Positions 29,024 through 40,000 of a stretch of DNA of 64,000 bases are shown piece by piece. The stretch lies in NCBI RefSeq assembly GCF_004912135.1, contig NZ_STGU01000003.1:1-64000 (forward strand), written 5' to 3'. Below the pieces are notes generated by a model. It did not search any database, was not told the DNA's origin, and was given only the letters and a program-made list of their open reading frames with translations. Numbering within the stretch: position 1 is the first letter of the stretch; every line of letters begins with the position of its first letter. The translations under genes and the position numbers were made by a program. This DNA comes from Rhizobium rosettiformans W3. Its GTDB lineage: Bacteria; Pseudomonadota; Alphaproteobacteria; Rhizobiales; Rhizobiaceae.

Positions 29024-31606
29024 ATGTCGGTACATCAACGCGCCCCGCGTCAGCGGGATACGGCTATGACGGCCGGTGTTTCAAGCCTTTGGCGGCCCTG
29101 TAAAGACCTGACACCCGTGGCGCTGCGCCTCACGGCACGACGCTCCACGACAGCCTGTGTGAAGCGCTTGCTTGCCTGCGGCAGCGCGCTTGCCGGTGCC
29201 CTTCTTCCAGGCTTTGCCTTTGCGCAATCCGCCACTCCAATGCGGGGCTTCGACAGTGCGGATGTTGCCGGTTATGCGGTCTTGCTCGGCAGCGTCTCTG
29301 CAGCGCTGATCTTCGCAGCGGTCCTCCTTCGCCAGCGCAACAGGCTGGATGTCGAGGTGCGCGAACTTCGGACTGCTTTTTCCGACTGCCAGCACAAGAT
29401 CTCCCGTTACCAGACCCTGATTGCCGACAAGAACCGGCGCACCGTCATCTGGGACGGTCATGACGGCAAGGCCGAGCTGCTTGGCCATCTCCCCGCAGAG
29501 ACCGGCGCACCCCAGCACGATCCGGATTTCCTGGCCTTCGGTCGCTGGCTGAAGCCGCATTCCGCAAGCGAGGTCGAGCGCGCCATCGAAGGGCTGCGAC
29601 TGAACGCAAAGTCCTTCGAGCTCGTCGTGGAAACCCAGCGCGGTGAGGTTCTGGAGGTTCAGGGCAAGCTCTATGGCGGTCGCGCCTACGCCCATTTCGT
29701 CGCGCTCGACAATCTGCGGGCAGAACTTGCCGAGCTGAAGATCGAACGCAACCGTCTTCGCAGCTCGATTGCAACCTTTGAATCACTGCTCGATTCCATC
29801 GAGCAACCCGTCTGGCAGCGTGATGGTGACGGCCGTCTCGTCTGGGTCAACCAGGCCTATTGTGACGCTGTGGAGGCAAGCTCCCCGCAACAGGCGGTGC
29901 AGGAGGGGCGCGAGATCCTGGGGACCCTCACCCGTGAAAAGATCAGGGCTTCCGCAACACCGGAATCCCCCTTCCAGGATACCGTCTCGACCGCAGTTCG
30001 TGGCGCGCGGACCTTCTTCGACGTGGTTGATGTCAGAGGTCCCGCGGGCTCCTGTGGCATGGCGATCGACGTCTCGGCCTCCGAAACCCTTCGTGAAGAG
30101 CTTGGACGCACGCTCAAGAGCCACGCCGATACCCTGGACCATCTTGCGACGCCCGTTGCAATCTTCGACGCTGAACGGCGCTTGCAGTTCTACAATCAGG
30201 CCTTCCAGCAGCTCTGGGGCCTGGAAGCCAAGTTCCTCGAGAGCCGGCCCGATCATGCCGAACTGCTCGACCGATTGCGCGCCGCCCACAAGCTGCCGGA
30301 ACAGCTCAGCTGGAAGGCGTGGAAAGAGAATTGCCTTTCCGTCTACCGCGCGCTCGAAACGCAGACCGATCTCTGGCATCTGCCGAACGGCCAGACCTTG
30401 CGCGTGATCGCATCAGCGCATCCGCAGGGCGGTGCGACCTGGGTCTTCGAAAATCTGACCGAGCAGGTCAATCTGGAGACGCGTTACAACACGCTGGTTC
30501 AGGTTCAGGGCGAGACCATCGACCACTTGTCCGAGGGCGTTGCCGTGTTCGGCCCCGATGGCCGGATCCAGCTGTCCAATCCCGCCTTCCGCGCGCTCTG
30601 GGGCATCACCGAGGCGCAAGCCGCTGTCGGCACCCATATCCGGCTGCTCGAAGCAGCCTGCGGTCCGTCCTATGACAAGCCCGACGGCTGGAAGGCCTTC
30701 GGCAAGATGATCACGAGCTTCGAAGACGAGCGGCCGTCGAGCCAGGGAACGCTGGAGCTCTATTCCGGCCTCGTGCTCGACTATGCGGTCACACCACTCC
30801 CGAACGCGCAGACCATGCTGACCTTCGTCAACATGACCGACAGTGTTCGCGCAGAGCGGGCGCTGAAGGAGAAAAACGAAGCGCTGCGGAAAGCAGACGA
30901 GCTGAAGAACGATTTCGTCCAGCACGTCTCTTACGAACTGCGCTCGCCACTCACCAATATCATCGGCTTTACCGATCTCCTGAAGACCTCGGCGATCGGC
31001 CCGCTCAACGAGCGACAGGCCGAGTATATCGACCATATCTCGACCTCGTCTTCGGTGCTGCTGACGATCGTCAACGACATCCTCGATCTCGCGACCGTCG
31101 ATGCCGGCATCATGCAGCTCGACTATTCGGAGATCGACCTGAGCGATCTGCTGGACGACGTCTCCATGCAGATGACCGATCGGCTGCAGGAAGGCGGCGT
31201 GACGCTGGAGATCGCGGCACCCGCACAGCTTGGCCACCTGATTGCCGACCGGCAGCGGCTGAAGCAGATCCTGATCAAGATCCTGACCAATGCCGTCAAT
31301 TTCGCGCCCGAGGGCTCTGTTGTCTCGATGAAGTGCTGGCGTGATGGCAGTGATTTCGCATTTTCCGTCAGTGACACCGGCTGCGGCATGAGCCCGGATC
31401 TCGTTTCCTCGGCCTTCGACCGCTTCTCGACAAGCGCCAAGGGCGGCAAGCGCAGTGGACCGGGTCTCGGCCTCTCGATCGTGCAGAGCTTCGTCAACCT
31501 GCACAATGGCGAGGTCAAGATCGAAAGCGAGCCGGGACGTGGGACCACGGTTCATTGCCGCATTCCCAATGCCAGTCTACCGCAGTTGATCGCCGCCGCG
31601 GAATGA
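29024..31606 (+). CDS. divL: DivL-type cell-cycle pseudo-histidine kinase
   Basis: An 860-residue kinase-like protein. A membrane segment lies near 84-103 after a signal-like stretch; then PAS-like sensor repeats (about 250-350, 365-480, 490-610) and a kinase core. In the dimerisation helix the usual phospho-histidine is tyrosine: DFVQHVSYELRSPLTNIIGF, Tyr at about 637 (TAC at 30932-30934). The ATPase motifs look intact (LTNAVNF, SDTGCGM, GPGLGLSIV). This Tyr substitution is the hallmark of Caulobacter DivL, which steers CckA and hence CtrA. The ahcY neighbour matches the Agrobacterium divL locus. An in-frame ATG at 29066 is an alternative start. The stop overlaps the next start by four bases. 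Confidence 0.9.
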   Translation: MSVHQRAPRQRDTAMTAGVSSLWRPCKDLTPVALRLTARRSTTACVKRLLACGSALAGALLPGFAFAQSATPMRGFDSADVAGYAVLLGSVSAALIFAAVLLRQRNRLDVEVRELRTAFSDCQHKISRYQTLIADKNRRTVIWDGHDGKAELLGHLPAETGAPQHDPDFLAFGRWLKPHSASEVERAIEGLRLNAKSFELVVETQRGEVLEVQGKLYGGRAYAHFVALDNLRAELAELKIERNRLRSSIATFESLLDSIEQPVWQRDGDGRLVWVNQAYCDAVEASSPQQAVQEGREILGTLTREKIRASATPESPFQDTVSTAVRGARTFFDVVDVRGPAGSCGMAIDVSASETLREELGRTLKSHADTLDHLATPVAIFDAERRLQFYNQAFQQLWGLEAKFLESRPDHAELLDRLRAAHKLPEQLSWKAWKENCLSVYRALETQTDLWHLPNGQTLRVIASAHPQGGATWVFENLTEQVNLETRYNTLVQVQGETIDHLSEGVAVFGPDGRIQLSNPAFRALWGITEAQAAVGTHIRLLEAACGPSYDKPDGWKAFGKMITSFEDERPSSQGTLELYSGLVLDYAVTPLPNAQTMLTFVNMTDSVRAERALKEKNEALRKADELKNDFVQHVSYELRSPLTNIIGFTDLLKTSAIGPLNERQAEYIDHISTSSSVLLTIVNDILDLATVDAGIMQLDYSEIDLSDLLDDVSMQMTDRLQEGGVTLEIAAPAQLGHLIADRQRLKQILIKILTNAVNFAPEGSVVSMKCWRDGSDFAFSVSDTGCGMSPDLVSSAFDRFSTSAKGGKRSGPGLGLSIVQSFVNLHNGEVKIESEPGRGTTVHCRIPNASLPQLIAAAE

Positions 31607-33132
31607 GCGTCGAGCCCGCCCCGCTTGCCATTGATCTCGCCGACGATCGCGCCACCGCCCTGCTCGGCGAGGATCTGCTGCTTGCCCTTGAGATCGGCGA
31701 TTGTGTCGCGCTGCATGGCGATCTCGGCGCGGGCAAGTCGACCCTCAGTCGAGCCCTGATCCGGGCGTTGGCGGATGATCCGGAGCTTGAGGTTCCGAGC
31801 CCGACTTTCACCCTGGTCCAGACCTACGACCTTACGATCCCCGTTGCCCATTTCGACCTCTACCGGCTCTCCGACGAAAGCGAGCTGGATGAGCTTGGCC
31901 TTCAGGAAGCATTGGCCGACGGGATCTGCCTGATCGAATGGCCAAGCAAGGCCGGCCGTGCGCTGCCGAAGACCCGGATCGACATCCATATCGCCTTTGC
32001 TGCCACCGGCGGCAGGACCGTCACCATCAACGCGCCGGAGGCCAAGCTTGCGCGGCTGCGGCGCGTCACTGAGATCCGCCGCTTCCTCGACGGGCATCAT
32101 CAAGAGGGTGCGCAGAGACGTCATCTGACGGGCGACGCCTCCAACCGCGCCTATGAGCATGTCTATCCGGCCGACGGAAGCGCCCGCCTAGTCCTGATGG
32201 ACGCGCCGAAGCGGCCGAATGGTCCGCCGATCCGCGACAGCAAACCCTATTCGAAGCTCGTGCATCTGGCGGAGGACGTGCGTCCCTTCGTGGCCATCGG
32301 ACAGGCGCTGCGCGAGCGGGGCTTTGCGGCTCCCGAAGTCCTGGCTCAGGATCTGGATGCCGGGATCCTGCTTCTCGAAGATCTCGGCGAAGGTAGTGTT
32401 CTCGACGAACAGGGAAAGCCGATTGCCGATCGCTACCGCGCCAGCGCGGCCTGTCTCGCGGCCATTCATGACACGCCCTTCGATCGGGAGATCGTCATTG
32501 CCGGCGGGCATAAACATGTCATTCCCGATTTCGATCGTGCGGCGATGAAGTTCGAGGTAGAGCTGCTTCTCGACTGGCACCTGCCGTGGAAACGCGACGG
32601 GCAACCGGCAACGGCGGAGGAACGTGCCCGCTATCTCGCCATCTGGGACCAGTTGATCGACGAGTTGGCGGGCTCCGATACATCCATCGTCATGCGTGAC
32701 TTTCATTCGCCCAACATTATCTGGCGCGATGATCGTGAAGGTCATGACCGGGTCGGCCTCATCGATTTCCAGGACGCGATGATCGGCCCCTCGGCCTATG
32801 ATCTCGTTTCACTGGTCCAGGACGCGCGGGTGACGATCGAGCGACCGTTGATGGATCAGCTGATGGCAAACTATCTTTCGGCACGCGCCACAAAACCCGA
32901 TTTCGATGAAGCCGCCTTTCTGAAGAGCTGGGCGATCATGTCCGCGCAGCGTGCCTGCAAGCTGAACGGGCTCTGGGTGCGGTTGAAGGAGCGGGACGGC
33001 AAGCCGGGCTATTTGCGCCATCTTCCCCGCACACTCTGGCACTTAAATGTTGCTTTCGAACATCCTGTGCTCGCCCCCTTGCGGAACTGGTGCATAGAGG
33101 CTGGAATCGAGCTTCCCGAATCACCGGCCTGA
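31603..33132 (+). CDS. tsaE: TsaE-AmgK fusion: tRNA t6A ATPase plus amino-sugar kinase
   Basis: A 509-residue two-domain protein. Residues about 1-165 are TsaE, the ATPase of the tRNA threonylcarbamoyl-adenosine machinery, with Walker A GDLGAGKST at 39-47 and SPTFTLVQTY. From about 175 a phosphotransferase-fold kinase follows: LTGDASNRAYEH, catalytic MRDFHSPNIIW and metal-binding LIDFQDAMIGP. This matches AmgK, the anomeric N-acetylmuramate/N-acetylglucosamine kinase. The following gene is the matching MurU, supporting a cell-wall sugar salvage role. It overlaps divL (ATGA). Confidence 0.9.
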   Translation: MSVEPAPLAIDLADDRATALLGEDLLLALEIGDCVALHGDLGAGKSTLSRALIRALADDPELEVPSPTFTLVQTYDLTIPVAHFDLYRLSDESELDELGLQEALADGICLIEWPSKAGRALPKTRIDIHIAFAATGGRTVTINAPEAKLARLRRVTEIRRFLDGHHQEGAQRRHLTGDASNRAYEHVYPADGSARLVLMDAPKRPNGPPIRDSKPYSKLVHLAEDVRPFVAIGQALRERGFAAPEVLAQDLDAGILLLEDLGEGSVLDEQGKPIADRYRASAACLAAIHDTPFDREIVIAGGHKHVIPDFDRAAMKFEVELLLDWHLPWKRDGQPATAEERARYLAIWDQLIDELAGSDTSIVMRDFHSPNIIWRDDREGHDRVGLIDFQDAMIGPSAYDLVSLVQDARVTIERPLMDQLMANYLSARATKPDFDEAAFLKSWAIMSAQRACKLNGLWVRLKERDGKPGYLRHLPRTLWHLNVAFEHPVLAPLRNWCIEAGIELPESPA

Positions 33133-33136
33133 GCAA

Positions 33137-33871
33137 ATGATCATCAAGCAAGCCATGGTGCTCGCGGCCGGCCTCGGCACGCGGATGCGCCCCATTACAG
33201 AGACCATGCCGAAGCCACTGGTCCGCATCGGGGATAAGCCGATAATCGACTATGTGCTCGACGCGCTTGTTGAAGCTGGCGTCGAGACGGTCGCCGTCAA
33301 CGTTCACCACCATGCGGACCAGATGGAAGCGCATTTGACGAACGAGACGCGCGCCAGGATCCGCATTTCCGACGAACGGGCTCAGTTGATGGATTCGGGC
33401 GGTGGTCTCGTGAAGGGCCTCAAGCTGCTTGATCCGGACCAGCCGGCACTCGTCATGAATGCCGATCTCTTCTGGGTCGGCGAGCGGCATGATGAGCCGA
33501 GCAATCTTGTCCGGCTGGCGCAGCAGTTCGATCCTTCCCGGATGGACATGGCGATGCTCTGTGTCGAGCAGGAACGGACCACGGGCCATAACGGCAAGAA
33601 TGATTTCTCGATGGCGGATGACGGTCGGCTCACCCGCTATGTCTCGGGCGCGCCGAACCCGGTCGTTTATGCCGGGGCTCTCGCGCTGATGCCGCATCTC
33701 TTCGATGACGCGCCCGATGGTCCCTTCAACCTCAACATCTATTTCGATCGTGCGATTGCCGCAGGCCGGCTGTTCGGTACGGACCTTATTGGACAGTGGC
33801 TGACCGTGGGCACCCCCGATGCGATCGCGCCTGCCGAAGCCGTGGTGGCCCGCTACGGCAGGAGCCGTTGA
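33137..33871 (+). CDS. murU: MurU-like nucleotidyltransferase
   Basis: A 244-residue sugar-1-phosphate nucleotidyltransferase. The signature LAAGLGTRMRP with the TMPKPLV segment lies at about residues 9-35, and MNADLFW carries the metal-binding Asp. In Pseudomonas MurU makes UDP-MurNAc from MurNAc-1-phosphate, bypassing de novo synthesis. It lies four bases after the AmgK domain, so the two steps are encoded together. Other sugar specificity cannot be excluded. Confidence 0.85.
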   Translation: MIIKQAMVLAAGLGTRMRPITETMPKPLVRIGDKPIIDYVLDALVEAGVETVAVNVHHHADQMEAHLTNETRARIRISDERAQLMDSGGGLVKGLKLLDPDQPALVMNADLFWVGERHDEPSNLVRLAQQFDPSRMDMAMLCVEQERTTGHNGKNDFSMADDGRLTRYVSGAPNPVVYAGALALMPHLFDDAPDGPFNLNIYFDRAIAAGRLFGTDLIGQWLTVGTPDAIAPAEAVVARYGRSR

Positions 33872-33872
33872 A

Positions 33873-36800
33873 ATGGTGGGCAAGGCGCCGCGTCTCCTGA
33901 CGATCCCTCCGGGCCGGCCTTTTCTCAGGACGCTCACGCAGGCGCTGCTCGACGGTCGCCTGACCGATGGTTTTCGCTACGACCCCACGGATCCGCTTTC
34001 TCTGGCAGGCGTCACTCTGCTGGTTCCGACCCGGCGCGCGGCCCGCGTGTTGCGCTCGGAATTCGTCGATCTGCTCGGCGGACGCGCTGCGATCCTCCCC
34101 GATATTCGCACGTTGGGCGAAACGGATGACGACAGCGGTTTCTTCGATCTCGATGCGCCGCAGCTGATGGATCTCGCTCCGCCGGTAAGCGGGACCGTCA
34201 TGCTTCTGGAGCTCGCTCGGCTGATCCTGGCCTGGCGCAACCAGCTTCCCGAGATCGTCCGGTCGATCCATTCGGACACGCCGCTCGTCGCACCCGCAAG
34301 CCCCGCCGACGCCGTCTGGCTGGCCCGAGCGCTGGTCGAGCTGATCGAAGCGGCGGAAACCGAAGGCTGTGATTGGAAGGATCTCGACAATCTGCAATCG
34401 GCGGATTTCGGCTCCTGGTGGCAGCTGACGCTTGAGTTTCTCACCATCGCGACGCAGTTCTGGCCGGCACGACTACAGGAACTGGTGCGGTCCTCTCCGG
34501 CGCGCCACCGCGATGCGGTACTCCGGGCCGAGGCGGAACGCTTCCGCAGGCAGGGTGCTTCCGGTCCCGTCATCGTCGCAGGCTCCACCGGCTCGATCCC
34601 GGCAGCGGCCGAACTGATTGCCGCGATTGCCGAGCTAGACCAGGGTGTCGTGGTGCTGCCCGGGCTCGATCTCGACATGCCGGAGGAGGACTGGGCGAAG
34701 CTCAACGACCGCGAGATCTCGGTGATCCGTCCAAGCCCTGCCGTGCGCGGGCATCCGCAATATGGTCTTGCCCATCTGCTGCGGCACATGAAACTGGGAC
34801 GCGCTGACGTTCGGGTTCTCGAAACCTCCGATCCGGCGCTTCAGGACCGGGCTGAGTTTCTGTCGCGCGCCATGGCGCCCGCCGAGGCGACCGATAGCTG
34901 GAAGGCCTGGCGGCAGGACATCGACGATTCCCGCGTGCTTGCGGCATTGGGGGATGTCGCGCTGATCGAGACGGCCAATGAGCGCGAGGAAGCAACGGCG
35001 ATTGCGATTGCGCTGCGGCTGGGGCTTGAGGAGGTTTCCGACAATCCCGAAAGCCGGGTGGCGCTGATCACGCCCGACCGCGCGCTGGCGCGGCGTGTGA
35101 TGTCCGAACTCGCGCGGTTCGGGATCGAGGCGGATGATTCGGCGGGTACGCCGATGACCGGTACCCAGGCTGCCATGCTGACCCAGGTGGTGGCCGAGGC
35201 CTGCCTGCGTCCGGGTGACCCGGTGGCGATCGTCTCGCTCATCAAACATCCGCTGGCCCGTTTCGGCTTCACCGCCGAGGAGATGCGCAAGGCTGCCGAC
35301 GCGCTGGAACGCATCGCGCTGCGTGGGGGCCTGAAGAGCCTCGATCTTGCCGAGATGGAACCGCTGTTTGCCGAGGGGCTCGAGGCGCATCTGGCCGACC
35401 GCCACAAGCCGCAATGGCGCATTTCGATTACGCCCGAAGAGATTGAGCTCGCTCGTCTGCTCGCGAGCCGTGTGACGCAAGCTGTCGAGCCGCTCGTCTC
35501 GGCGGTGATCCGGTCAACCGACGGGGGTGTGCTGTCGCAGAGTCTGACCGTGAGCGATTGGGCCGAGCGCACGGGTCGCGTGCTGGAGGCGGTCACGGTC
35601 GACGAGCGCGGTGACCTTGCCGGCCTCTGGGGCGATGCGGCGGGTGAGGCTTTGGCACGGCTTCTCGCGGAAGTCCTGGAGACAGACGGGCAGATCGAGG
35701 CCGACGGCCCGCAATGGGTCGATATCCTGACGGCGCTGATGGCCGGCCAGGCGGTGAAGCCGCGGGCCATGCGGCATCCGCGCGTCTTCATCTTCGGCAC
35801 GCTCGAAGCACGCCTGCAGAATGTCGACATGATGGTGATCGGCGGCATGAACGAAGGGAGCTGGCCCGGCCAGACCAAGAACAACCCTTTCCTCTCGCGC
35901 GTGATGAAAACGGAAGTCGGGCTTGAGCCACCGGAACGGCAGATCGGCCAGGTGGCGCATGATTTCCAGATGGCCTGTGGCACGCGGAAGCTGATCTTTT
36001 CGCGCGCGCTGCGACAGGGATCGGCACCGACGGTTGCCTCGCGCTGGCTCCAGCGTCTGATGGCGCTTGGCGGACCCCTGCTTGAAGACGAGATGCGAAA
36101 GCGCGGCCAGATCTACCGGCGCTATGCGGACCTGATCGACGAGGGCGAAAATCAGGCTCCGGCGCAACGCCCCGCGCCAAGGCCGCGCGCGGAACTGCAG
36201 CCGCGTAGTTTCAGCTTTTCCGAAGTCGGGCGCTTCCGTCGGGACCCCTATTCCATCTATGCGCGGCGTATCCTGCGTCTCGATCCCGTCCATCCCTTCA
36301 ACCAGGATCCGGGGGCTGCCGAACGCGGGACGCTCTATCACCGGATCGTCGAGCGCTTCATCCGAGAGGATCATGACCCGGCCCGGCTGGACGCACTCGA
36401 TATCCTGCACCGGATCACCGACGAGGAGTTTCTGAAAGAAGCTCTGCCGCTCCACATCGACATCGTCTGGCGGCAGCGCTTCTATAGCGTCGCCTCGGCT
36501 TTCCTTGGCTGGGAGCGGCAGCGGAGACCGGAGATCAAGCGCTCGTTGACGGAAGTCAGAGGCAATGTGCTGCTCCGCCCTGTTGATATCACCATCAGCG
36601 GGATCGCCGACCGGATCGATATCAGGGGCGGCGGCTTTGCCGACATCATCGACTACAAGACGGGGCTCAACCCCAGCGTCAACCAGGCGCGCAGCCTGCT
36701 CGACCCGCAATTGGCCCTGGAAGCGGCAGCCCTTCTCCAAGGCGCCTTCAAGCCGGCCGGTGACATCAAGCCGCTCAACCTGACCTATGTCCGGCTGCGA

Positions 36801-37061
36801 CCCGGCGATCGATTTTCGGCGGATCAGGTGAACAACGAGATGGCGACGCGGGGCGACAACAAGAAGTCTGCGCTTGAGCTTGCCACACAATCAGTCGACG
36901 AGCTCGGTCGCTTCGTCCACGCCCTGCAGAGCGGCGAGCGCGGTTATGTCTCCCGTCTCATCCCGGCCGAACAGAACGCCTATGGCGGCGAATACGATCA
37001 TCTGGCGCGTGTCGCGGAGTGGTCGACGGCGGAAGCCGAGGAAGGAGCCGGCGATGAGTGA
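33873..37061 (+). CDS. addB: Double-strand break repair protein AddB
   Basis: A 1062-residue alphaproteobacterial AddB. The N-terminal half is a degenerate helicase-like region (LLVPTRRAARVL), with GGMNEGSWPGQ mid-protein; the C-terminal RecB-type nuclease shows GIADRIDI and IDYKTG. The C-terminal region has no cysteines, so the iron-sulphur staple of Bacillus AddB is missing. With AddA it resects DNA ends for RecA. ATG 33873 has AGGAG eight bases upstream. Confidence 0.93.
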   Translation: MVGKAPRLLTIPPGRPFLRTLTQALLDGRLTDGFRYDPTDPLSLAGVTLLVPTRRAARVLRSEFVDLLGGRAAILPDIRTLGETDDDSGFFDLDAPQLMDLAPPVSGTVMLLELARLILAWRNQLPEIVRSIHSDTPLVAPASPADAVWLARALVELIEAAETEGCDWKDLDNLQSADFGSWWQLTLEFLTIATQFWPARLQELVRSSPARHRDAVLRAEAERFRRQGASGPVIVAGSTGSIPAAAELIAAIAELDQGVVVLPGLDLDMPEEDWAKLNDREISVIRPSPAVRGHPQYGLAHLLRHMKLGRADVRVLETSDPALQDRAEFLSRAMAPAEATDSWKAWRQDIDDSRVLAALGDVALIETANEREEATAIAIALRLGLEEVSDNPESRVALITPDRALARRVMSELARFGIEADDSAGTPMTGTQAAMLTQVVAEACLRPGDPVAIVSLIKHPLARFGFTAEEMRKAADALERIALRGGLKSLDLAEMEPLFAEGLEAHLADRHKPQWRISITPEEIELARLLASRVTQAVEPLVSAVIRSTDGGVLSQSLTVSDWAERTGRVLEAVTVDERGDLAGLWGDAAGEALARLLAEVLETDGQIEADGPQWVDILTALMAGQAVKPRAMRHPRVFIFGTLEARLQNVDMMVIGGMNEGSWPGQTKNNPFLSRVMKTEVGLEPPERQIGQVAHDFQMACGTRKLIFSRALRQGSAPTVASRWLQRLMALGGPLLEDEMRKRGQIYRRYADLIDEGENQAPAQRPAPRPRAELQPRSFSFSEVGRFRRDPYSIYARRILRLDPVHPFNQDPGAAERGTLYHRIVERFIREDHDPARLDALDILHRITDEEFLKEALPLHIDIVWRQRFYSVASAFLGWERQRRPEIKRSLTEVRGNVLLRPVDITISGIADRIDIRGGGFADIIDYKTGLNPSVNQARSLLDPQLALEAAALLQGAFKPAGDIKPLNLTYVRLRPGDRFSADQVNNEMATRGDNKKSALELATQSVDELGRFVHALQSGERGYVSRLIPAEQNAYGGEYDHLARVAEWSTAEAEEGAGDE

Positions 37062-40000
37062 CCAGCGCTTCGCCCTGGACAAGCTGCCGACCGGCAACGA
37101 TCCCGCCACTTGGCTTGGCTGGACGACACTTGCCCAATCGCGCGCATCCCATCCCGGCCAGTCGGCCTGGGTGTCGGCCAATGCCGGCTCCGGCAAGACG
37201 CATGTGCTGACGCAGCGGGTGATCCGGCTTCTGCTCGCCGGTGCCCGCCCCTCCTCCATTCTCTGCCTCACCTACACCAAGGCTGCGGCGTCCGAAATGT
37301 CGAACCGAGTCTTCGAGCGGCTGGCGGAATGGGCGACGCTGGATGACCGGGAACTGGCGAAGCGGATTGCTGCCATCGAGCAGAAGGAGCCGGATCGGGC
37401 AACGCTGGCGGCCGCCCGGCGGCTCTTTGCCAAGGCGCTGGAAACGCCGGGTGGCCTGAAGATCCAGACCATCCACGCCTTCTGCGAAGCGCTGCTGCAC
37501 CAGTTTCCCCTGGAGGCCAATGTCGCCGGGCATTTCAACGTGCTCGACGATCGTGCTGCCGTCACCGTTCTTGCCGAAGCACGACGATCGCTGCTGACGG
37601 CCACATCGACGGAGAATGATGCAGCACTCGCCGAAGCCTTCTCGCAGGTCCTGAGCATCGCCGATGAAAGCGGGCTCGAAGGTCTGATCGCCGATACCGT
37701 GGCCAACCGGCATGCGATTCGCGAGTTTCGGCAGCGGGCGGAACGGGCGGGTGGGCTTGATGCGACCCTGCGGAAGGGCTTGGGCATCGGTCCGCTGGAG
37801 AGCGAGATCAGTCGCGCCGAGGATTACTGGCCGCTTGCCGGCCTCTCGGGGGGCAATTTCAGCCGCTACATCCAGCTTGCGCTTGAAAAGGGCGGCGAGA
37901 AAGTGCGCGCCGTCGCGGAAGTGCTGGAACGGGCGCTGGTGGAAACCGATGCCCTGGAGCGGTCGAAGCTTCTGGACCAGGCTTTCCTGACGGCGCAGGA
38001 AGCGCCGAAAGCCGACAGCTCGCTCATTGCCGCCGCCATGACCAAGGTGGCCCCGGATCTCAAGGATTCCGTGATTGCGGCGCGCGACCATGTGGTCGCC
38101 ATGCGGGACCGGCTGCGGATCTTCCGCATGTATGAGGCAACGCGGTCTGCACTGACGCTCGCCGTACGTCTCGACACGGACTATGAGGAACTGAAGAAGC
38201 GACGCTCGCAGCTCGATTTCGAGGATCTGATCGTGCGCACCGCCCGGCTGCTGACGCGCGGCGATGTCGGCGCCTGGGTGCATTACAAGCTCGACCAGGG
38301 CATCGACCATATCCTCGTCGACGAGGCACAGGACACGAGCCCGGTGCAATGGGATGTCATCCGATCGCTGCGGGAAGACTTTTTCACGGGATTAAGCGCC
38401 CGGCCTGGGATCCGCACCTTCTTTGCCGTGGGGGACGAGAAGCAGTCGATCTATTCCTTCCAGGGCGCACGTCCGGAGCAGTTCTCGCAGGAAGCCCGCC
38501 AGACGGAACGCGCGGTCACCGAAAGCGGGCAAAGCTTCAACACGGTGCGTCTGCCGCTGTCCTTCCGCTCGACGCAATCGGTGCTCGCGGCCGTCGACCA
38601 GGTCTTCAGCTTGCCGGAAAATAGCCGTGGCCTCAGTGCCAGTGGCGACCCCGTCATCCACCAGTCGAGCCGCATCGGCCATCCGGGAACGGTCGATGTG
38701 TGGGACATGATCGCTGCCGAAAAGCAGGAGAAGGACGAGGACTGGACCGCGCCCTTCGACGCGACGCCGGAAAGCGCACCGTCCGCGATCCTTGCACGAC
38801 GCGTGGCGCATCAGATCAGCCAGATCGTCGGACGGGAAACGATCATCGAGAAGGGCAACAAGCGTCTGATCCGCCCGGGCGATATCCTCGTGCTCGTGCG
38901 CAAGCGCGATGGCTTCGTCAATGCGCTGACCCGGGCGCTGAAACGCCCTTACAACATTCCGGTCGCCGGTGCAGACCGCCTGAAGCTGACCAGCCATATC
39001 GCCGTACAGGACATGCTGGCACTTGGGCGTTTTCTGCTGCTGCCCGGTGACGATCTCTCACTGGCTTCCCTGTTGAAGAGCCCGCTCTTCAATCACAGCG
39101 AAGACGATCTGATGGCGCTGGCAGCCGAGCGGCCGGAAGCGCAGAGCCTCTGGGCGAGACTGACGGCACTGGCTGAGACGGATTTGGCGTGGAAGACAAC
39201 CAGCGACCGGCTCACCCTGTTTCTGGAACAGGCGCGAGAGTACTCGGTCCATGATTTCTACGCTCGCGTGCTCAGCGTCCATGGTGGCCGCAGGGCCTAT
39301 CTCGGTCGCCTCGGCTCCGAGGTGAGCGACATCATCGACGAGTTCCTGACCTTTGCGCTTTCTTTCGAGACCAGCGGTTTGCCAGGGCTGCAATCCTTTG
39401 TCTCAACGCTCGAGATGGAGGCGCCGGAGGTCAAGCGTGAGCAAGACAAGGAACGCGACGAAGTCCGCATCATGACGGTGCATGCCTCGAAGGGTCTCGA
39501 AGCGCCGATCGTCTTCCTGATCGATGGCGGCTCGAAGCCTTTCAATTCGAACCACGTGGCCAAGCTCCGGATCATCGAGACGGCCGAGGGCCTGCCCTTC
39601 CCGATCTGGGTGCCGTCGAAATCACTCGGCAATTCGATCTCAGCCGCCGATATGGATCGACGCAAGGATCAGGCCGAGGAAGAATATCGCCGGCTGCTCT
39701 ATGTCGCGATGACGCGCGCTGCCGATCGCCTGATCGTCGGCGGCTATCGCGGCGTGCAGGACACGGGCGAGATCTGGCACAAGATGATCGCGCGCTCGCT
39801 CAGTGCCGACGAAACGCGCTGCAAGCCGGTCGAATTTTCCGGGCCCGATGGCAGCTGGAACGGTTTGCGCTGGTCGCTCGGCGAGGCAGATGATGATCTG
39901 CCCGTGACGGAAGAGCGCGCCGAGGCTGAGGAGCGCCATAGCCTGCCCCAGGCGCTCTGGAAGCCGCTGCCGCCTCCGGTCAGCTTGCCGCGACCGCTCA

